Origin: Oceanitalea stevensii
GTDB taxonomy: Bacteria; Actinomycetota; Actinomycetes; Actinomycetales; Actinomycetaceae
NCBI RefSeq assembly: GCF_014837105.1
Contig: NZ_JACSPO010000002.1
Location: 1 to 64,000, forward strand
DNA length: 64,000 nt
Direction of reading: 5' to 3'
Shown here: piece after piece, positions 42,776 through 53,151 of the stretch
How positions within the stretch are numbered: position 1 is the first letter of the stretch
Layout: each line of letters opens with the position of its first letter
Position numbers and translations under genes: made by a program
The notes under the pieces: generated by a model
The model's input: the letters and a program-made list of their open reading frames with translations, nothing else
What the model was told of the DNA's origin: nothing
The model's database searches: none

Positions 42776-44692
42776 ATGCGTTCCGTCCGTCACCTGCTCG
42801 CTTCCGCCCTGGCGGCGGCTCTCACGCTCGGGGTGGTGGTCGGCCTCCCGACCGCGGCCTCCGCGGCCGAGACCTACCCGCGCCCGGGCTCCGGCTCCTG
42901 GGAGATCCAGGGCCGCGGCTGGGGCCACGGCATCGGCATGTCCCAGTGGGGCGCGCAGGGCGCGGCCCTGCAGGGCCTGACCCACCGCCAGATCCTCGGG
43001 TTCTACTACCCCGGGACCTCCGTCGGCTCCGTCGGCAACAGCACGCTGCAGGTCCGCCTCATGGCCCACCAGGACACGGGCTCGGTGACCCTGTGGGCGC
43101 CGCAGGGAGCGAACCGTCTCCAGGTCGCGGGCGCGGGCAACACCACCCGCACCTACGCGGGCGGGTACGTCACCGTCGACCGCGCGGACGACAACCGGTT
43201 CTGGGTCCGCCACACGCGGGCGAACGGCAGCGCCGGCCCGGTCCACGCCTTCACGGCACCCGAGCTCACCGTCACCGCCCGCAACTCCGACAACGACAAC
43301 CTCGGAGCGGTCGTCGGCTCCAGCTCCTCCCGCGGCACCTGGTACCGCGGGACGATCCAGCTCGTCCGGGAGAACAGCACGCTCTTCGACGTGCGCAACC
43401 ACGTGGCGCTGGAGCAGTACCTGCGTGGCGTCGTCCCGCACGAGAGCCCGTCGTACTGGGAGATGGACGCGCTCAAGGCGCAGGCGGTCGCCGCCCGAAG
43501 CTACGTGCTCGCCGAGATCGCCGGCAACAGCGCCGGACTGACCTGCGACACGACGAGCTGCCAGGTGTACCGCGGCCGCGCGGTCGTGAACCGCGCCGGC
43601 GCGGTCGTCACGCCGCAGGAGTTCGCGAGCACCAACACCGCGGTCGCCGAGACCTCGGGCGAGGTACGCACGTACGGCGGCTCCGTTGCCTTCACCCAGT
43701 TCTCCTCGACGAACGGCGGATGGTCCAAGGCGAGCACCCGCCCCTACCTCGTCGCCAAGCGAGACCCCTACACCGGTACCGCCCCCGGTGACACCCGCAC
43801 CACCTGGACCGACCGGCTCAGCGTGAGCACCGTCGAGGCCTATTGCCCGAGCAACGGACGCCTGCGCAACCTCGTCATCACCAAGCGGGACGGCAACGGC
43901 GCCTTCGGTGGCCGGATCACCGAAGCCCGGGTCGAGTGCGACACCGGCAACCGCACCCTGACCAACGCCCGCTTCGACCTGTTCAGCGAGTGGTGGCGGG
44001 TCACCCCGCCGCCGACGGGCTTCTTCCTGTCCAACACTCTCGGCGCCGAGGCGGAGATCGTCTTCCAGTACGGCCGTGACGGGGACCAGGTCCTCATCGG
44101 CGACTGGGACGGCAACCGCACCGACACCATCACGCTGCGCCGCGGCAAGACCTTCCACGTGAGCAACACCCTGCGCGGCGGCGACGCGGACTACTCCTTC
44201 CCCTACGGCCGGGCGAACGACGTCATCCTCATCGGTGACTGGGACGGCGACGGGCGCGACTCCATCGCGGTGCGCCGCGGCCGCGAGTACCACATCCGCA
44301 ACGACAACCGTTCGGGCCCGGCGCAGCGCGTCATCACCTACGGGCACGCGAACGACGACGTCCTCGTGGGCGACTGGAACGGTGACGGCCGCGACACGCT
44401 GGCCGTGCGCCGCGGCTCGGTGTACCACGTGAAGAACTCCCTCACCGGTGGCGACGCCGACGCCGTCATCACCTACGGCCGGGCCGGTGACGACGTCATC
44501 GTCGGCGACTGGAACGGCGACCGGCGCGACACCTTCGGCGTGCGCCGCGGCAACGTCTACCACCTGAAGAACTCGATCAGCGGCGGCGACGCCGACCGCG
44601 TCGTCACCTTCGGGCGCGCGAGCGACGAGGTGCTCGTCGGCGACTGGAACGGCGACCGCCGCGACACGCTCGGCCTGCGCCGCCTGAGCTGA
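42776..44692 (+). CDS. Secreted SpoIID/LytB-domain protein with FG-GAP-like repeats
   Basis: 638 residues. The signal peptide ends in TAASAAETYPRP (about residue 30). A SpoIID/LytB domain (about 38-345) includes GRGWGHGIGMSQWGAQGAAL, the glycan-binding core, LEQYLRGVVPHESPSYWEMD and AQAVAARSYVLAEIAG with the catalytic-region Glu. About five repeats of 42 residues follow, each ending in GDWDG or GDWNG (for example ILIGDWDGDGRDSIAVRRG), likely calcium-binding beta-propeller blades. SpoIID enzymes are lytic transglycosylases on peptidoglycan lacking stem peptides. It probably acts in cell-wall turnover, a theme shared with the MurNAc genes further on. Confidence 0.88.
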   Translation: MRSVRHLLASALAAALTLGVVVGLPTAASAAETYPRPGSGSWEIQGRGWGHGIGMSQWGAQGAALQGLTHRQILGFYYPGTSVGSVGNSTLQVRLMAHQDTGSVTLWAPQGANRLQVAGAGNTTRTYAGGYVTVDRADDNRFWVRHTRANGSAGPVHAFTAPELTVTARNSDNDNLGAVVGSSSSRGTWYRGTIQLVRENSTLFDVRNHVALEQYLRGVVPHESPSYWEMDALKAQAVAARSYVLAEIAGNSAGLTCDTTSCQVYRGRAVVNRAGAVVTPQEFASTNTAVAETSGEVRTYGGSVAFTQFSSTNGGWSKASTRPYLVAKRDPYTGTAPGDTRTTWTDRLSVSTVEAYCPSNGRLRNLVITKRDGNGAFGGRITEARVECDTGNRTLTNARFDLFSEWWRVTPPPTGFFLSNTLGAEAEIVFQYGRDGDQVLIGDWDGNRTDTITLRRGKTFHVSNTLRGGDADYSFPYGRANDVILIGDWDGDGRDSIAVRRGREYHIRNDNRSGPAQRVITYGHANDDVLVGDWNGDGRDTLAVRRGSVYHVKNSLTGGDADAVITYGRAGDDVIVGDWNGDRRDTFGVRRGNVYHLKNSISGGDADRVVTFGRASDEVLVGDWNGDRRDTLGLRRLS

Positions 44693-44702
44693 CCCCCCTC
44701 CC

Positions 44703-44809
44703 CGCCGAGAGCTGCGGGACCCCACCCGCCGAGAGCCGGATTCCTCCCGAGGGATCCGGCTCTCGGCGTGAGGGGGTAGGAGCCCTCGCCGAGAGTTGGA
44801 TTCCTCCGG
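44703..44809. repeat. Cluster of GCCGAGAG-containing repeats
   Basis: Three copies of CGCCGAGAGNNG occur in 107 bases: near 44703, 44727 and 44787. The second and third continue into GATTCCTCC. The second copy forms the hairpin arm. A fourth, reversed copy (GGAGTCCGGCTCTCGGCGG) lies near 49808-49827. Confidence 0.6.
44727..44768. terminator. Hairpin with GCCGAGAG stem
   Basis: A perfect 15-base stem (CGCCGAGAGCCGGAT and complement) between converging genes. The same word recurs beside it and near 49.8 kb. Confidence 0.72.
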
Positions 44810-45940
44810 CTAGTCCTGGGCGAGCAGGGCGTCGATCTCCCGGACGGCGTCGCGACCGGCGCGGTTGGCACCGATCGTCGACGACGACGGCCCGTACCCG
44901 ACGAGGTGCACGCGCGGCTCGGCGGCCACGCGCGTGCCGTCCATGACGATCCCGCCGCCGCGGCCACGCAGCCGCAGCGGCGCGAGGTGCTCGAGCTGGG
45001 CACGGAAGCCGGTCGCCCACAGGATGACGTCGGCGGCCTGCTCGGTGCCGTCCGCCCAGCGCACGCCGTCGGGCACGATCCGCTCGAACATGGGTCGGCG
45101 GTCCAGCGCACCGCGCCGCGCGGCCGCCCGCAGCGCCGGTGTCCACAGCAGGCCGGTCACGCTCACCACCGACCGGGGCGGAAGCCCTGCCCGCACCCGC
45201 TCCTCGACCCGGGCGACCGCCTCGCGGCCCTCGTCGGGTCCGAAGGGGCCCTCCCGCCACGCGGGCTCACGGCGGGTGACCCACGTCGTCGAGGTGACCT
45301 GCGAGAGCTCGTCGAGGAGCTGGACGGCCGAGATCCCGCCGCCGACGACGACCACGTGCTGCCTCCGGAACTCCTCGGCGCTGACGTAGTCCGCGGTGTG
45401 GAGCTGACGGCCGAGGAAGGTCTCGCGTCCCGGGTAGTACGGCCAGTACGGGCGCTGCCAGGTGCCGGTGGCGTTGACGACGGCGCCGGCGGTCCAGGTG
45501 CCGCGGTTAGTGCGCACGCGCAGCGGGCCGCGCGGGTCGTCGTCGGCCCGCTCGACCGACTCCACGCGCGCCGGCCGCACGACCGGCAGCTCGAAGCGCT
45601 CCTCGTACTCGGCGAAGTACCGGGGCAGCGCGGTGTTCGACGGCTCCTGCGCGTCCGGTGGTGCCTGCTCCATCCCCGGCAGGTCGTGGATGCCGTTGAC
45701 GGTCGCCATCCGCAGCGAGTCCCAGCGGTGGCGCCACGCCCCGCCCGGCCCGTCCTCGCCGTCGAGGACGACGAAGCTGCGCGTACCCGTCTCCAGCGCG
45801 GACCGGTAGCCGCGTCGCTGCAGGTGGTAGGCCGCGGACAGGCCCGCCTGACCCGCGCCGATGACGACGACGTCGGCCGCGTGCGCGGTCTCGTCGCGGC
45901 CCACGGCACGCTGGGGCTGGTCGAGGAGGACAGGGGGCAT
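44810..45940 (-). CDS. Flavin-containing monooxygenase-like oxidoreductase
   Basis: 376 residues. The first FAD motif is VVVIGAGQAGLSAAYHLQRR (about 23-42), the second nucleotide motif VVVVGGGISAVQLLDELSQ (about 185-203), with WRHRWDSLRMATVNG and ILWATGFRAQLEHLAPLRL typical of group B flavin monooxygenases and related NAD(P)-binding proteins. It likely oxygenates a small organic substrate or acts as a diaphorase; the substrate is unknown. The ATG at 45940 gives the normal length; the longer frame is antisense to the GNAT gene. Confidence 0.87.
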   Translation of the reverse strand: MPPVLLDQPQRAVGRDETAHAADVVVIGAGQAGLSAAYHLQRRGYRSALETGTRSFVVLDGEDGPGGAWRHRWDSLRMATVNGIHDLPGMEQAPPDAQEPSNTALPRYFAEYEERFELPVVRPARVESVERADDDPRGPLRVRTNRGTWTAGAVVNATGTWQRPYWPYYPGRETFLGRQLHTADYVSAEEFRRQHVVVVGGGISAVQLLDELSQVTSTTWVTRREPAWREGPFGPDEGREAVARVEERVRAGLPPRSVVSVTGLLWTPALRAAARRGALDRRPMFERIVPDGVRWADGTEQAADVILWATGFRAQLEHLAPLRLRGRGGGIVMDGTRVAAEPRVHLVGYGPSSSTIGANRAGRDAVREIDALLAQD

Positions 45941-46003
45941 GTCTCCGTCAACGCGCCGGGCTGCCGCTTGCTTCCGTGAGGTCCGCAACCGTCGTCGGGT
46001 CCC

Positions 46004-46009
46004 TAGGAT
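46004..46009 (+). promoter_or_regulatory. -10 box of a probable leaderless promoter (GNAT gene)
   Basis: TAGGAT ends seven bases before the GTG at 46017. Confidence 0.55.
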
Positions 46010-46016
46010 GCGCGGT

Positions 46017-46616
46017 GTGAGCTTCGCTGCGGCCCCCACCCTCGTCGGCACCCTCGTCACGCTCGAGCCGCTGCGCCTCGACCACGCGGACGAGCTGGCC
46101 ACGGCCGTGCAGGACGGGCGCCTCCACGAGCTCTGGTACACCCGCGTCCCCTCCCCCGAGGCCATGCACGACGACGTCGCGGCCCGGCTGGCCCAGCACG
46201 CCGCCGGTCGCGTGGTGCCGTGGGTGGTCCGCCGCAACGCAGACGGCGCCGCCCTCGGCGTGACGACCTTCCTCAACATCCGCGAGGAGAACCGCCGGCT
46301 GGAGATCGGCTCGACGTGGATCGCGGCGAGCGCCCAGGGCACCGGGGTCAACGCCGAGGCGAAGCTGCTCCAGCTCACGCACGCCTTCGAGACGCTCGGG
46401 TGCATCGCCGTCGAGCTGCGTACCCACTGGCACAACCACCGCTCCCGCCGCGCGATCGCCGCGCTCGGCGCGAAGCAGGACGGCGTGCTGCGCAACCACG
46501 ACGTGTGGCGCGACGGCACCGTCCGCGACGTCGTCGTCTTCTCGATCATCGACCGGGAGTGGCCCACCGTGCGGCTCGGCCTCACGGAGCGGCTGCGCGC
46601 GCTCGGCGCACGCTGA
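46017..46616 (+). CDS. GNAT-family N-acetyltransferase (RimJ/RimL type)
   Basis: 199 residues. VTLEPLRLDHADELATAVQ opens the fold, AALGVTTFLNIREENRRLEI forms the central strands, and GTGVNAEAKLLQLTHAFETL holds the acetyl-CoA pyrophosphate loop. It transfers an acetyl group to an amine on a protein or small molecule. GTG at 46017 is preferred because TAGGAT lies seven bases upstream; ATG at 46008 is an alternative. It converges with the Gfo/Idh gene, with a gap of only four bases. Confidence 0.87.
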   Translation: MSFAAAPTLVGTLVTLEPLRLDHADELATAVQDGRLHELWYTRVPSPEAMHDDVAARLAQHAAGRVVPWVVRRNADGAALGVTTFLNIREENRRLEIGSTWIAASAQGTGVNAEAKLLQLTHAFETLGCIAVELRTHWHNHRSRRAIAALGAKQDGVLRNHDVWRDGTVRDVVVFSIIDREWPTVRLGLTERLRALGAR

Positions 46617-46620
46617 CGCC

Positions 46621-47616
46621 TCAGGGCAGCGCGATGCCGTTCGCGGCGCGGTAGTCGGCGAGCAGGGCGTCGACGACCCGGGCGGTGCGCAGCGCACTCG
46701 ACCCGGTGCTCGGACACGCGCCGTGGCCGGTCAGCTCGTCCACCACCGCCTGGATGAGCGGCAGCTGGACGGTGGCCGGGTAGGGCGCCTCGATGCGGCG
46801 CTCACCCTCGGCGGTGGTGAGGAGGATCGGCTCCTGGCCGAAGGTGGAGAACTGCAGCGACCCGGCCGAGCCGAGGATGCGGACCTCGTCGCGCTCCTCC
46901 TGGGTGCCGTAGCTCCACAGCCCCGAGCCCAGCGCCCCGGACTCCAGCTGGAAGGACGCGCTGACGACGTCCTCCGCCAGCGTCGCCCGGCCGAAGCGCG
47001 TGGCGTGCCCGGTCACCGTCGCGACCGGCCCGAGGAGGTGGTCGAGGAGGTCGAGGGTGTGGGACGCGAGGTCGACGAAGTGCCCGCCACCGCTCACCTC
47101 CGGGCGCACCCGCCAGGGCGCGTCCGCGCCGTCGTCGATGACGGCCGGCTTGGAGGCGTGGACGGCGACGGCGTGGACGGTGCCGATGACGCCGTCGTCG
47201 AGCAGCTGCTTGACCGTGACGAAGCGCGGCATGGCGCGGCGGTAGTACGCGACGAACAGCGGGAGGCCGGTGCGCTCGGCGGCGGCGACCATGTCCTCGC
47301 ACTCGGCGGTGGTGCGGGCCATCGGCTTCTCGACGTAGACGGGCTTGCCCGCCTCGAGGACGCGGACCGCGTAGTCGCGGTGGGAGTCGGGCGGGGTAGC
47401 GACGTAGACGGCGTCGACCTCGTCGTCGTGGATGAGGGCGTCGGCGTCGTCGTACCAGCGCGGGACGCCGTGGCGGCGGGCGTAGTCGGCGGCCTTCTCA
47501 CCGTCGCGGCGCATGACGGCGACGAGCGAGGAGCGCTCGGCCTGCTGGAAGCCCGGTCCGCTCTTGACCTCCGTGACGTTCCCGACGCCGATGATGCCCC
47601 ACCGCACTGAGTCCAT
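46621..47616 (-). CDS. Gfo/Idh/MocA family oxidoreductase
   Basis: 331 residues. The NAD(P) motif is WGIIGVGNVTEVKSGPGF (about 6-23), VYVEKPMARTTAECEDMVAA contains the EKP signature, and VSGGGHFVDLASHTLDLLDH includes the catalytic-side His. It resembles sugar or inositol dehydrogenases. The ATG lies six bases after TACCGT, a leaderless-type start. It is a stand-alone gene with no sugar partner adjacent. It is the third member of this superfamily in the window. Confidence 0.87.
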   Translation of the reverse strand: MDSVRWGIIGVGNVTEVKSGPGFQQAERSSLVAVMRRDGEKAADYARRHGVPRWYDDADALIHDDEVDAVYVATPPDSHRDYAVRVLEAGKPVYVEKPMARTTAECEDMVAAAERTGLPLFVAYYRRAMPRFVTVKQLLDDGVIGTVHAVAVHASKPAVIDDGADAPWRVRPEVSGGGHFVDLASHTLDLLDHLLGPVATVTGHATRFGRATLAEDVVSASFQLESGALGSGLWSYGTQEERDEVRILGSAGSLQFSTFGQEPILLTTAEGERRIEAPYPATVQLPLIQAVVDELTGHGACPSTGSSALRTARVVDALLADYRAANGIALP

Positions 47617-47622
47617 GGCCGA

Positions 47623-47628
47623 ACGGTA
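47623..47628 (-). promoter_or_regulatory. -10 box of a probable leaderless promoter (Gfo/Idh gene)
   Basis: TACCGT on the minus strand, six bases before the ATG at 47616. Confidence 0.55.
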
Positions 47629-47704
47629 GCGGGCGGCCCCTGCCCCGCGCCGTCGGGTCCGCGGGTTCGTCTGCCGGTCAGGTGGACGCACGCTGCCTGC
47701 GACG

Positions 47705-47737
47705 CCACGGGCGGGCCCTCCTGGGACCCGCCCGTGG
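47705..47737 (-). terminator. Terminator of the LAxTG-anchored hydrolase gene
   Basis: An 11-base perfect stem (CCACGGGCGGG) with an 11-base loop, 15 bases after the stop at 47752. Confidence 0.74.
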
Positions 47738-47751
47738 CTGCGGCGCGACGG

Positions 47752-49575
<1,824 letters not shown>

Positions 49576-49807
49576 GGGGAAAGGACCTCCAGGACGACGT
49601 CGTCTATTGGCACAGCGACGCGACCCCGGACGGGGTGGGTCCGGGGCGCGCGCGGGGGTGGAGGCCGACTGCAGGTGTGCTGCGGCCCCCACCACTCACG
49701 GTCGTCCACGTCAGCCGACGGGCAAAGGAGTTGCCACCTGTTGCTGGCCCTGGGCCGGTCCGCCACGCGGTGACGAAGTCAGCTGTCGGCGCAAGGGGGA
49801 GGGCGGA

Positions 49808-49827
49808 GGAGTCCGGCTCTCGGCGGC
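49808..49827. repeat. Reversed copy of the GCCGAGAG repeat
   Basis: GGAGTCCGGCTCTCGGCGG is the reverse complement of the word in the 44.7 kb repeat cluster (GCCGAGAGCCGGA plus TCC). It lies beyond the 3' end of the rpiR gene. Confidence 0.5.
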
Positions 49828-49844
49828 CGTGCGCTCCCCAGGAA

Positions 49845-50720
49845 CTACAGGTCGGCGACGGCCTTGAAGCTGGCGTCGAGGGCGGAGCGGGTGGCCGGCA
49901 TGTCCCGCATCGCCACCCCGACGAAGACGCAGTCGACGACGACGAGCTGGGCGATCCGGCTCGCCATCGCGCCCGAGCGGAAGGTCGTCTCCCGGGTGGT
50001 CGTCACGAGCGCGATGTCGGCGGTCTGCGCGAGCTTGGAGCCGGGGTGGTTGGTGATCGCGATCGTCGTGGCCCCCTGCTCGGTGGCCAGGCGCGTGGGG
50101 GCGATCGCGTCGGGCGTGCTGCCGGAGTGGGAGACGGCGATGACGACGTCGCCGGGACCCCGCAACGACACGGCCGTGAGGGCGGCGTGGCGGTCGTGGT
50201 GGTCGACGGCGCTGAGGCCGAGGCGGGAGAGCTTCTGGCACAGGTCCATCGCGGTGACGCCACTGGCGCCGACCCCGATGATGTCGATGCGCCGCGCCCC
50301 GACGAGCGCGTCCACCGCGGCCTCGAGGGCGGGGATGTCGAGCATCGCGGTCGTGTCCTCGACGGCGCGCGCGTCGGCGTAGCCGATCTTCGCGACCACC
50401 TGCTCGAGGGTGTCGTCCGCGTCGAGCGTGCCTGAGATCGGGCCGCGGGCGGTGCGTCCCTCCTCGATGCCGGCCGCCTTGGCCAGCGCCAGCCGCAGCT
50501 GCGGGTAGCCGGAGAAGCCCATCCGCTTGGCGAAGCGCACGACCGTCGGCGCGGACGTGCGGCAGCGCTCGGCGAGGGCCGTGATGGACTCTCGCGCCAC
50601 GGACGTGGGGTCGGCGACGACCGCCTCCCCCACGCGCCGCTCGGCGGGGCGCAGCTCAGGGAGCAGCGCGCCGATGCGGCTGACGAGGGCGGCGCCGTCG
50701 GGCGGGGCGGACTCGACCAT
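49845..50720 (-). CDS. RpiR-family regulator, MurR-like
   Basis: 291 residues. The N-terminal HTH_6 domain (about 10-85) reads ARESITALAERCRTSAPTVV then RFAKRMGFSGYPQLRLALAK; a SIS sugar-phosphate-binding domain follows (about 130-265; IDIIGVGASGVTAMDLCQKL, DVVIAVSHSGSTPDAIAP). This is the RpiR/MurR architecture, in which MurNAc-6-phosphate is the known effector of E. coli MurR. The ATG at 50720 has AAGGA eight bases upstream. It diverges from murQ and probably controls that operon and itself. Confidence 0.88.
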   Translation of the reverse strand: MVESAPPDGAALVSRIGALLPELRPAERRVGEAVVADPTSVARESITALAERCRTSAPTVVRFAKRMGFSGYPQLRLALAKAAGIEEGRTARGPISGTLDADDTLEQVVAKIGYADARAVEDTTAMLDIPALEAAVDALVGARRIDIIGVGASGVTAMDLCQKLSRLGLSAVDHHDRHAALTAVSLRGPGDVVIAVSHSGSTPDAIAPTRLATEQGATTIAITNHPGSKLAQTADIALVTTTRETTFRSGAMASRIAQLVVVDCVFVGVAMRDMPATRSALDASFKAVADL

Positions 50721-50739
50721 GATGTCCATCCTTGTCGAT

Positions 50740-50752
50740 GAAACTAACTTTG
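50740..50752. promoter_or_regulatory. Candidate RpiR/MurR site
   Basis: GAAACTAACTTTG, a partly symmetric AT-rich word in an otherwise GC-rich gap. It is immediately downstream of the rpiR -10 box and ahead of murQ. Confidence 0.45.
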
Positions 50753-50757
50753 CACGA

Positions 50758-50763
50758 ATTGTA
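50758..50763 (-). promoter_or_regulatory. -10 box of rpiR
   Basis: TACAAT on the minus strand, about 37 bases before the ATG at 50720. Confidence 0.5.
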
Positions 50764-50866
50764 CTAGGGCGTAACTCCTTGACATCCCCCCGACGAGGCG
50801 GCATCGTCCTCGGGAGCAAGACTGTCACGGGCCCAGAGCCGGGAGCACCACCGAACAGGAGTCGCG

Positions 50867-51823
50867 ATGTCGCCAGGAGAGGGCACCCGCTGGGGTGTCA
50901 CCGTCGACTCGCCCACCGAGGAGCGCAACCCCCGCACCGTCGACCTCGACGTCGTCGGCACCCTCGAGCTGCTCACCCTCATCAACACCGAGGACCAGCT
51001 CGTCCCCGACGCCGTCGCCGCCGCACTCCCCGAGCTCGCGCGCCTCGTCGACGGCGCCGCCGAGCGGGTGCGCGCCGGTGGCACCGTCCACTACGTCGGT
51101 GCCGGCACGAGCGGGCGCCTCGGGGTCATCGACGCCGCCGAGCTGCTGCCGACCTTCCGGCTCGAGGAGGGGGTCGTCACCGCCCACCTCGCCGGCGGCC
51201 CGCCCGCCATCGTGCGCGCGGCGGAGAACGTCGAGGACGACCGCAGCGCGGGGGCCGACGCCGTCGCCGACGTGCGTGAGCGCGACGTCGTCGTCGGACT
51301 CGCGGCGTCCGGCCGCACCCCGTACGTGGCGGGCGCGCTCGCCCACGCCCGCGAGCGCGGCGCCCTCACCGCCCTCGTCACCTCCAACCCGCGCGCCGCC
51401 CTGCTCGACGACGTGGAGGTCCCCATCGTCCTCGAGACCGGCCCCGAGGCCCTGACCGGCTCCACCCGGATGAAGTCGGCGACCGCGCAGAAGCTCGTCC
51501 TGCACAGCTTCTCGACCGCGCTCATGGTGCGGCTCGGGCGCACCTGGTCCAACCTCATGGTCTCGATGGTCGCGACCAACGAGAAGCTCCGGGCCCGCAC
51601 CGTCACGATCCTCACCCAGGCCACCGGCCTGGAGCGCCCCGCCTGCGAGGCCGCGCTCGAGGAGGCGGGCGGTGACCTCAAGGTCGCGCTCGTCATGGCC
51701 CTCGCCGGCACCGACCCCTCTGCCGCACGCACCGCGCTCACGGCCGCCGACGGCGTCGTCCGCACGGCCGTGCAGTCCCTGTCCGCACCGACCCCCAGCA
51801 GCCCGTCACGAAGGGAACCATGA
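50867..51823 (+). CDS. murQ: N-acetylmuramic acid 6-phosphate etherase
   Basis: 318 residues, a SIS-domain enzyme that splits D-lactate from MurNAc-6-phosphate to give GlcNAc-6-phosphate. Diagnostic strings are TEERNPRTVDLDVVGTLELL at the N-terminus, VGAGTSGRLGVIDAAELLPT, VVGLAASGRTPYVAGAL and TGSTRMKSATAQKLVL. Full family length with AGGAG before the ATG. It is the first gene of a five-gene run (murQ, binding protein, two permeases, kinase) with overlaps between each of the first four, so it is one operon. Regulated by the divergent RpiR. Confidence 0.95.
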   Translation: MSPGEGTRWGVTVDSPTEERNPRTVDLDVVGTLELLTLINTEDQLVPDAVAAALPELARLVDGAAERVRAGGTVHYVGAGTSGRLGVIDAAELLPTFRLEEGVVTAHLAGGPPAIVRAAENVEDDRSAGADAVADVRERDVVVGLAASGRTPYVAGALAHARERGALTALVTSNPRAALLDDVEVPIVLETGPEALTGSTRMKSATAQKLVLHSFSTALMVRLGRTWSNLMVSMVATNEKLRARTVTILTQATGLERPACEAALEEAGGDLKVALVMALAGTDPSAARTALTAADGVVRTAVQSLSAPTPSSPSRREP

Positions 51824-53151
51824 TGCAACGCCGCATTTTTGCCGCGACAGCGGTCTCCAGTCTCCTCCTCCTCGCCGCGTGCGCGCCGTCGTCGGACGCT
51901 CCCGACCCCGACGACCAGGACGCCGGCTCCGAGCAGACGGCCGACGGCGGGGAGTGCGCCGAGGACGTCAGCCTGCGCGTGTGGTCCTGGCGCACCGAGG
52001 ACGCCGACGCCTACGAGACGATCTTCGACGTCTTCGAGGAGCAGAACCCCTGCATCACGGTCGACTTCCAGGCCTTCGTCAACACCGAGTACAACCAGAT
52101 CCTGCAGACCGGCCTCACTGGCAGCGACGGACCCGACGTCGCGCAGGTGCGCAGCTACGGCCTGCTCCAGCCGCTCGTCGAGGGCGGCAACCTCGTGGCG
52201 CTGGACGACATCGTCCCCGAGGTGAGCGAGTTCGACGAGACGATCCTCGCCGGCGCCCTCGGCCGTGAGGACGGGCAGACCTACGGCGTGCCCTTCGCCT
52301 CCCAGACCCTGCAGATGTACTACAACACCGCGATCTTCGAGGAGCACGGCCTCGAGGAGCCGACGACGTGGGAGGAGTTCGTCGAGGTCAACGAGACCCT
52401 CGCCGAGGCGGGCGTCACCCCGATGTCCGTCGGCGGCCTGGACGCGTGGATGATGCCGATCGTCCACGACATCCTCGGCTCGGCCCAGTACGGCGGCGCG
52501 GAGTTCGAGGAGGCCGTCCTCGCCGGGGACACCGACCTCACCGACCTCACCGACCAGGCCTACGTCGACTCCCTGCAGACCGTCGTCGACGTCCAGGAGT
52601 ACATGCCGGAGAACGTCGTCGGCGTCAGCTACACCGAGTCCCAGGTGCTCTTCACGACCGAGCAGGCCGCGATGTTCCCCGGTGGCTCCTTCGAGCTCGC
52701 CTTCTTCCAGGCGGAGAACCCCGAGATGGAGCTCGGCGTCTTCCAGGTGCCGCCGCCGCCGAACTCGGCCCTCGACCACCCCGTCACCCCGGCCTACGCC
52801 GACGGCAACTGGGGCCTGAGCGCCAACAGCACCCACCCGGAGGAGGCCGAGACGCTCATCAAGTGGCTCGCCACCCAGGAGTTCGGGCAGATGGTCGCCA
52901 ACGACCTCAAGCAGTTCTCCCCCGTCCCCGGCGTCACCTTCGAGGACCCGCTCATGCAGGAGATGTGGGACCTGTACCAGGAGAACCCCGCCCCCTACCT
53001 GCAGCTCGTCAACTTCCGCTACGGCGACCCGAGCGGCACCGACCTCCTCGGCGCGGGCGTCCAGGAGCTCTTCCTCGGTGACAAGGACCCGGCGCAGGTC
53101 GCGCAGGACGTCAACGACGGCCTCGCAGAGTGGTTCACCCCGGGCCAGTGA
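51820..53151 (+). CDS. ABC transporter sugar-binding lipoprotein
   Basis: 443 residues. The lipobox is LLLLAAC (Cys near residue 21), so it is lipid-anchored outside the membrane. The remainder is a family-1 extracellular solute-binding fold: LRVWSWRTEDADAYETIFDV, DVAQVRSYGLLQPLVEGGNL, and GSFELAFFQAENPEMELGVF. The ATG overlaps the murQ stop (ATGA). Because murQ and a kinase share the operon, MurNAc, MurNAc-GlcNAc or MurNAc-peptides are the expected ligands; this is inference from context. No ABC ATPase is encoded here, so a shared MsiK-type ATPase elsewhere is likely. Confidence 0.9.
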   Translation: MMQRRIFAATAVSSLLLLAACAPSSDAPDPDDQDAGSEQTADGGECAEDVSLRVWSWRTEDADAYETIFDVFEEQNPCITVDFQAFVNTEYNQILQTGLTGSDGPDVAQVRSYGLLQPLVEGGNLVALDDIVPEVSEFDETILAGALGREDGQTYGVPFASQTLQMYYNTAIFEEHGLEEPTTWEEFVEVNETLAEAGVTPMSVGGLDAWMMPIVHDILGSAQYGGAEFEEAVLAGDTDLTDLTDQAYVDSLQTVVDVQEYMPENVVGVSYTESQVLFTTEQAAMFPGGSFELAFFQAENPEMELGVFQVPPPPNSALDHPVTPAYADGNWGLSANSTHPEEAETLIKWLATQEFGQMVANDLKQFSPVPGVTFEDPLMQEMWDLYQENPAPYLQLVNFRYGDPSGTDLLGAGVQELFLGDKDPAQVAQDVNDGLAEWFTPGQ

